Positions 5,611-9,574 of a DNA stretch of 9,574 nt are shown piece by piece. Under the pieces are notes generated by a model, which saw only the letters and a list, made by a program, of their open reading frames with translations, searched no databases and had not been told where the DNA came from. Origin of the DNA: Hydrogenovibrio sp. UBA654 (GTDB lineage: Bacteria > Pseudomonadota > Gammaproteobacteria > Thiomicrospirales > Thiomicrospiraceae); contig DBOE01000031.1 in assembly GCA_002299585.1 (NCBI GenBank), forward strand, positions 6,761 to 16,334, written 5' to 3'. Each line of letters begins with the position of its first letter. The stretch's first letter is position 1. The translations under genes were made by a program, and so were the position numbers.

Positions 5611-6622
5611 CGGACTTAGAGTTTCTAGATAATAAATTTTTTACTGCCTGTTGGGTTGTTATTTTATCGGTTACTAATTTATATACTTGTTTGGCAATAG
5701 GTAAATCTAAATTGAGTTTTTTGGCTAGTTCATTTATTATTTTAACCGCTTTTACTCCTTCAACTACTTGACCTATTTCACTTTGCACAGCTTCTACTGT
5801 ATTACCCTTAGCAAGGCTTAACCCAAACCTGCGATTCCTTGATAGGTCATCATTACAGGTTAATACTAAATCGCCTAGCCCAGCTAATCCCATCAGAGTT
5901 GCTTGATCAGCTCCTAATGCAATGCCAAAACGAGTAATTTCAGCCATACCTCTAGAAATAATGGCAGCTTTAGCATTGGCTCCCATCTCTAAACCATCGC
6001 TAATTCCTGTGGCTATGGCAATTACATTTTTATAAGCACCTCCCACTTCTACCCCTGCCATGTCAGTTTGGGTATAAACTCTAAATCTGGCATAATGGAA
6101 AATATCTGCCCAATGCTGAGCTTCTCGCTCATTTTTAGATGCACTAACTATGGCAGTTGGTAGACCTTTTGCAACTTCTACCGCAAAAGTAGGCCCTGAT
6201 AATACGGTAAAATCTTTATTGTTTGGCAGTTGTTGTTCTGCTATTTCATGTAATAGTTTTTTTGATTTTGGCTCTAAACCTTTGGTTGCCCAAGCTAGGT
6301 GAAACTTGCCATTTTTTTTATAAATAGCTATATTTTTTAAGGTTTGTGCGAAAGCATTGCTAGGAACAACTACTAAAACCGAATCTGCTTTCTTTAAAGA
6401 TTGTTGCAAATCATTAGTAACTATTAAATTTTCTGGCAAGCTATACCCAGGAAGGTAGCGTTTATTTTCACCTAGTAGATTAAGCTGCTCGGCATGTGTT
6501 TCACTATACGCCCAAAGTGTAACTGCATGGCCTGCTTTAGCTAAATGAATAGCTAAAGCAGTTCCCCAAGCTCCAGCACCAATAACAGCTATTGATTCTA
6601 TTTTTTGGATATTATTAGTCAA
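5603..6622 (-). CDS. gpsA: NAD(P)-dependent glycerol-3-phosphate dehydrogenase
   Basis: Cytosolic enzyme that reduces dihydroxyacetone phosphate to sn-glycerol 3-phosphate, the backbone of phospholipids. The N-terminal Rossmann fold has GAGAWG (15-20). VVPSNAF (85-91), TKGLEP (113-118) and SGPTFAVE (142-149) follow. The C-terminal domain has VGGAYKNV (193-200) with probable catalytic Lys198, then GLGDLVLTC (248-256) and SRNRRFG (261-267). The 339-residue length is standard. The start is TTG at 6620-6622, two bases after the secB stop: no ATG or GTG precedes the nucleotide-binding motif, and I see no close strong ribosome site, so coupling to secB is likely. In E. coli cysE follows gpsA; here a FetB-like gene follows after 104 bases. 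Confidence 0.96.
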   Translation of the reverse strand: MTNNIQKIESIAVIGAGAWGTALAIHLAKAGHAVTLWAYSETHAEQLNLLGENKRYLPGYSLPENLIVTNDLQQSLKKADSVLVVVPSNAFAQTLKNIAIYKKNGKFHLAWATKGLEPKSKKLLHEIAEQQLPNNKDFTVLSGPTFAVEVAKGLPTAIVSASKNEREAQHWADIFHYARFRVYTQTDMAGVEVGGAYKNVIAIATGISDGLEMGANAKAAIISRGMAEITRFGIALGADQATLMGLAGLGDLVLTCNDDLSRNRRFGLSLAKGNTVEAVQSEIGQVVEGVKAVKIINELAKKLNLDLPIAKQVYKLVTDKITTQQAVKNLLSRNSKSER

Positions 6623-6624
6623 AC

Positions 6625-7116
6625 CTATTGTTTTAAACCTTCTGTATCTGTTGTTTTTTGCCCTTGTTGCAGGTGGTTTGCATACATGGAATCAAAATTT
6701 ACTGGCTCTATTATTAGCTGTGGAAACCCACCTTTTGTTACTAAACTTGAAACAGCTTCTCGTGCGTAAGGAAACAATACATTAGGGCATTGTACCGATA
6801 ATAAATATTGTAAATTTGTTTCTTCAAATCCTGTAATGGTAAAAATACCTGCCTGCTCTACTTCACAAAGAAAAGCTGTGTCTTCATCAACCTTGATTGT
6901 TGCGGTAACTCTAAGCGTAACATGATGTGCATCTGTTTCAAGAATTGTTGTTTCTATATTTAAATCTACCGATAACTCTGGATTAAATTCTTTTAAAAAA
7001 ATCTTTGGTGCATTTGGTGATTCAAATGATACATTACGCAGGTATATTTTCTGAACATTAAAAACTTGCTTAATTTCTTCATTGTTTTTTTGTTCGGTTG
7101 TCTTTTTTTTGACCAT
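6625..7116 (-). CDS. secB: Protein-export chaperone SecB
   Basis: Tetrameric cytosolic chaperone that keeps preproteins unfolded and passes them to SecA at the SecYEG channel. Characteristic stretches are VSFESPNAPKIF (29-40), EVEQAGIFTITGF (85-97), and the highly conserved C-terminal half CPNVLFPYARE (110-120) with GGFPQLIIEPVNF (129-141). The 163 residues match the family. A polar Lys/Glu-rich N-terminus and a Gln-rich tail flank the core. The ATG is preceded by AAGGA at a normal distance. It lies 26 bases after grxC and 2 bases before gpsA in the same run. SecB is mainly proteobacterial, which supports the organism assignment. Confidence 0.97.
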   Translation of the reverse strand: MVKKKTTEQKNNEEIKQVFNVQKIYLRNVSFESPNAPKIFLKEFNPELSVDLNIETTILETDAHHVTLRVTATIKVDEDTAFLCEVEQAGIFTITGFEETNLQYLLSVQCPNVLFPYAREAVSSLVTKGGFPQLIIEPVNFDSMYANHLQQGQKTTDTEGLKQ

Positions 7117-7142
7117 TTTAGTTTCCTTGAGAGCCTGCTATA

Positions 7143-7403
7143 TTAACTTTCTACTTTAATTACTTCATCTAGTTTACCTGATGAATTAACTGCTGATAAA
7201 TCATCATAACCACCAATATGGGTAGAACCAATAAAAATTTGTGGCACCGTATTGCGTCCAGATTTTTCTTCCATTGCTTGCCATAAGCCACTGTCTGCAC
7301 CAACATCAATCAAAGTGTATTCTAGTTCTTTCCCATCTAACAAGCGTTTTGCCATGGTACAAAACGGACAACTTAGCGTGCAATATATAATTATATTGGG
7401 CAT
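7143..7403 (-). CDS. grxC: Glutaredoxin 3
   Basis: Small glutathione-dependent thiol-disulfide oxidoreductase of the cytoplasm. The 86-residue protein is a single glutaredoxin domain with the dithiol active site CPFC (12-15), the cis-proline motif TVP (52-54) that helps bind glutathione, and GGYDD (64-68). An additional Cys8 lies in the first strand. The ATG at 7401-7403 is two bases after the rhodanese stop. Its ribosome site AAAGGAAA is made by the Lys-Gly-Lys codons that end the rhodanese gene, so the two are probably co-translated. The order rhodanese, grxC, secB, gpsA matches E. coli. Confidence 0.95.
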   Translation of the reverse strand: MPNIIIYCTLSCPFCTMAKRLLDGKELEYTLIDVGADSGLWQAMEEKSGRNTVPQIFIGSTHIGGYDDLSAVNSSGKLDEVIKVES

Positions 7404-7405
7404 AT

Positions 7406-7861
7406 TTATTTTCCTTTTTTATCTTTTTTTTGTTTTTTCTTTGAAACTGGTTTATTAATAGGTAAACCAACATTTTGCCAAGCCAGAATACCGCCACTTA
7501 AATTATGCACTTGTGTATAACCCATCTTAACTAGATTTCTAGCCGCTGCTGCAGAACGAGAACCAGATTGACAATATAATAATATATCGGCATTTTTATC
7601 AAGCGATAACTGTTCTACTCTACTAACTATATTCCCTGTAGTGATATTTTCGGCATTACCAATATAACCATTTTTAAATTCATCACTAGTTCTTACATCA
7701 AAGACTTTTGCATTTTTATTATACAACCTAACGGTTTCATCGGTATTTACAGATTTATACCCAGAAATTTTATCACCAAAATAACTATAAATAAGTAATG
7801 CAACTATAACCCCTAAAGCAATAAATAAAAAAAATTGTTCCTCTACAAACTCTAAAAACAT
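7406..7861 (-). CDS. yibN: Membrane-anchored rhodanese-like protein (YibN-like)
   Basis: A 151-residue protein with one N-terminal membrane segment (about 9-27) and a rhodanese domain (about 38-133). DVRTSDEF (55-62) and the active-site loop CQSGSRS (97-103) with Cys97 are intact, and GGILAW (123-128) closes the domain. Such domains carry persulfide sulfur or act in thiol chemistry; the substrate of the YibN group is not clear to me from sequence. The tail is very basic (KKKQKKDKKGK, 141-151), unusual for a rhodanese and possibly a contact with membrane lipid or nucleic acid. An AAGGA site precedes the ATG. It is the first gene of the minus-strand run and is divergent from gpmI. Confidence 0.9.
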   Translation of the reverse strand: MFLEFVEEQFFLFIALGVIVALLIYSYFGDKISGYKSVNTDETVRLYNKNAKVFDVRTSDEFKNGYIGNAENITTGNIVSRVEQLSLDKNADILLYCQSGSRSAAAARNLVKMGYTQVHNLSGGILAWQNVGLPINKPVSKKKQKKDKKGK

Positions 7862-7960
7862 TAATTTTTCCTTTTTTTATGTTCAATTTTTTAATAAGGC
7901 GATGATTTTACCAGTGAAACTAGTTACAATAAAAGAAATTTACTAATTTTGGAAAATTTT
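7862..7960. promoter_or_regulatory. Divergent promoter region between yibN-like gene and gpmI
   Basis: This AT-rich gap separates two divergent transcription units and should hold both promoters. TACAAT at 7925-7930 is a possible -10 for gpmI, though without a good -35. On the minus strand TTTCAC and TATTAA at 17-base spacing are a weak candidate for the yibN-grxC-secB-gpsA run. GGAAAA at 7951-7956 is the likely gpmI ribosome site. Confidence 0.35.
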
Positions 7961-9544
7961 ATGTCTGAAACAAATAATTCAATCAGGATTAAACGCCGAC
8001 CGACTGGGCTAATAATCCTTGATGGTTGGGGTCAAAACAATGACGCCACCTACAATGCAATCCAAAAAGCCAATACTCCAAATTGGGATTCTCTGATAAA
8101 AAATTTTCCAAATACTTTAATAAGTACTTCTGGTGCTAGAGTTGGTTTACCAGAAGGGCAGATGGGAAATTCAGAAGTGGGTCATATGAACCTTGGTTCA
8201 GGCAGAGTAGTTTATCAAGAATTAACTCGTATCCAAAAAGATATTGATGACGGGCGGTTTTTTCAAAATAATGCCCTGCTAAAAGCTATGGATTCTGTAG
8301 TTGATAGAAATCATAAATTACATATTTTTGGTTTGGTTTCTGATGGTGGGGTACATTCTCATATTAAACATATAAAAGCGGCGATTCAAATGGCCGATAA
8401 TCGTGGAGCAGAGGTAATTATACATGCTTTTCTTGATGGTCGCGATGTAGCACCAAAATCTGCCTTAAAATATATTGATGAACTAGAAAAATTTATGCAA
8501 CATTTAGGTACTGGTCGTATTGCCTCTATTATTGGCAGGTTTTTTGCATTAGATAGAGATAATCGTTGGGATAGAGTTCACCAAGCCTATGATTTAATCA
8601 CTTGTGGCAAAGCCGAATTTGAATTTAAATCATCTGCTCAAGCTATTAAAGCCGCTTATGCTCGTGATGAAACTGATGAATTTATACAAGCTAGCGTCGT
8701 ATTAGATGCTGATGGTGAAAAAACCCTCATTGAAGACGGAGACTCAGTTATTTTCATGAACTTTCGCTCTGATAGAGCAAGGCAAATAACTAAAGCTTTT
8801 ATTGCTGAAGATTTTGCCGATTTTCACCGCTGTAGCCTACCAAATTTATCTGCATTTGTAACCCTAACTGAATATAAAAAAAGTTACGAAAAATTTGGAG
8901 CTTTAATTGCCTACCGCCCGACCAAGCTAAGAAATACCTATGGAGAATATATAGCAAAACAAGGTCTAAAACAATTACGCATTGCCGAAACAGAAAAATA
9001 CGCCCATGTAACATTTTTCTTTAATGGTGGAGTAGATGAGCCAAATGAAGAAGAGGATAGAATATTAATTCCTTCACCAAAAGTTGACACCTACGACCTA
9101 AAGCCAGAAATGAGTTTACCAAAGCTCACCAAAAAACTAGTTAAAGCCATAGGTTCTTCAGAGTATGACACTTTCATCTGCAATATTGCCAACCCTGATA
9201 TGGTTGGTCACACAGCCAACATGCAAGCCTGCATAAAAGCCGCTGAAATCGTTGATAGCTCATTAAGAAAAATCCTAGATGCAATAAAAAATGCAGGAGG
9301 TGAAGTAATAATTACCGCTGACCATGGTAATATGGAGTTACTATATGATGTAAAAAATGATGTGCCCTTAACATCTCATACTACTTTCCCTGTACCATTA
9401 GTTTACTTTGGCAGTCGAGACTGTACACTACAAGCAGATGGAGCATTATGTGATGTTATCCCAACCCTGCTTAATATGATGAATATTGGTCAACCAAAAG
9501 AAATGACTGGCAAAAACCTCTGTCATTTTAAGGACGCACTTTAA
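7961..9544 (+). CDS. gpmI: 2,3-bisphosphoglycerate-independent phosphoglycerate mutase
   Basis: Mn-dependent glycolytic and gluconeogenic enzyme that interconverts 3- and 2-phosphoglycerate through a phosphoserine. The alkaline-phosphatase-like domain begins with ILDGWG (metal ligand D21) and the phosphorylated Ser71 in GNSEVGH. DGRD (159-162) and FRSDRAR (268-274) line the substrate site. The second metal cluster is in NPDMVGH (D413, H417), TADHGN (D454, H455) and SHTT (H473). All key residues are present; 527 residues is near the usual 510-515. I chose the ATG at 7961, preceded by GGAAAA; an in-frame TTG at 7949 would add four residues and swallow that site. Divergence from yibN-grxC-secB-gpsA matches E. 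coli. Confidence 0.97.
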   Translation: MSETNNSIRIKRRPTGLIILDGWGQNNDATYNAIQKANTPNWDSLIKNFPNTLISTSGARVGLPEGQMGNSEVGHMNLGSGRVVYQELTRIQKDIDDGRFFQNNALLKAMDSVVDRNHKLHIFGLVSDGGVHSHIKHIKAAIQMADNRGAEVIIHAFLDGRDVAPKSALKYIDELEKFMQHLGTGRIASIIGRFFALDRDNRWDRVHQAYDLITCGKAEFEFKSSAQAIKAAYARDETDEFIQASVVLDADGEKTLIEDGDSVIFMNFRSDRARQITKAFIAEDFADFHRCSLPNLSAFVTLTEYKKSYEKFGALIAYRPTKLRNTYGEYIAKQGLKQLRIAETEKYAHVTFFFNGGVDEPNEEEDRILIPSPKVDTYDLKPEMSLPKLTKKLVKAIGSSEYDTFICNIANPDMVGHTANMQACIKAAEIVDSSLRKILDAIKNAGGEVIITADHGNMELLYDVKNDVPLTSHTTFPVPLVYFGSRDCTLQADGALCDVIPTLLNMMNIGQPKEMTGKNLCHFKDAL

Positions 9545-9574
9545 GGAGCCTCTGATTAAGTATCATAATTTCTG
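9541..9574 (+). repeat. Dispersed short repeat, copy 2 (candidate), cut by window edge
   Basis: Starts at the gpmI stop and runs to the window end, with 25 of 34 bases identical to 4707-4740. GGAGCCTCTGATTAA follows the TAA stop directly. It may continue beyond the window. Its AAGGAG could equally be a ribosome site for a gene just outside. Confidence 0.35.

Noticed and set aside
7252..7458. Frames overlapping grxC and the rhodanese gene on both strands (also 7306-7497, minus)
   Set aside because: They overlap two well-supported genes in other frames and show only low-complexity or antisense content.
7949..7960. TTG start of gpmI at 7949
   Set aside because: It would consume the GGAAAA ribosome site of the ATG at 7961 and add residues not needed by the family.
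8799..9014. Minus-strand open frame within gpmI
   Set aside because: Antisense to conserved GpmI sequence, with no ribosome site or family match.
1..9574. CRISPR array, tRNA, rRNA, complete insertion sequence or novel defence system
   Set aside because: No regularly spaced repeats, cloverleaf-like segment or transposase frame was found, and almost all sequence is taken by recognised housekeeping genes.

Overview
The window looks like ordinary chromosome from a low-G+C gammaproteobacterium. The DNA is clearly A+T-rich by eye: codons end mostly in A or T and the gaps between genes are short and AT-dense. The protein set is proteobacterial (ParE, SecB, PdxH, GpsA, GpmI). A divergent gpmI / yibN-grxC-secB-gpsA block matches the arrangement known from E. 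coli and other gammaproteobacteria. The genus cannot be read from the sequence. A low-G+C marine or symbiotic gammaproteobacterium is plausible but is only an inference.

Layout: (1) 1-1696, minus strand: parE, topoisomerase IV subunit B, cut at its C-terminus by the window edge. (2) 1697-1790: an AT-rich divergent promoter region. (3) 1791-3124, plus strand: pdxH (PNP/PMP oxidase) and ung (uracil-DNA glycosylase), 11 bases apart. (4) 3119-4350, minus strand: gmhB-like phosphatase then plsC-like acyltransferase, coupled by a GTGA overlap; plsC converges on ung with a 6-base overlap of the reading frames. (5) 4454-4729, plus strand: a small solitary HicA-like gene, followed by inverted repeats. 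(6) 4788-7861, minus strand: a run read in the order rhodanese (yibN-like), grxC, secB, gpsA, and then, after a 104-base gap, a FetB-type permease. (7) 7961-9544, plus strand: gpmI, divergent from the rhodanese gene. The last 34 bases resemble a stretch at the end of the HicA-like gene.

The genes are mostly housekeeping: chromosome decatenation, vitamin B6 and central carbon metabolism, base-excision repair, phospholipid and LPS-precursor synthesis, protein export and thiol redox. gpsA and plsC both belong to phospholipid synthesis (glycerol-3-phosphate supply and a later acylation step), though in separate operons. No gap without a gene exceeds about 110 bases.

I found no convincing new multi-gene system. 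The points most worth a second look are an orphan HicA-like protein whose last codons coincide with a sequence resembling the window's right end, a GmhB-like phosphatase lacking most of its zinc ligands, a FetB-like permease with no visible ATPase partner, and a 14-base direct repeat bracketing the gpsA-fetB gap.
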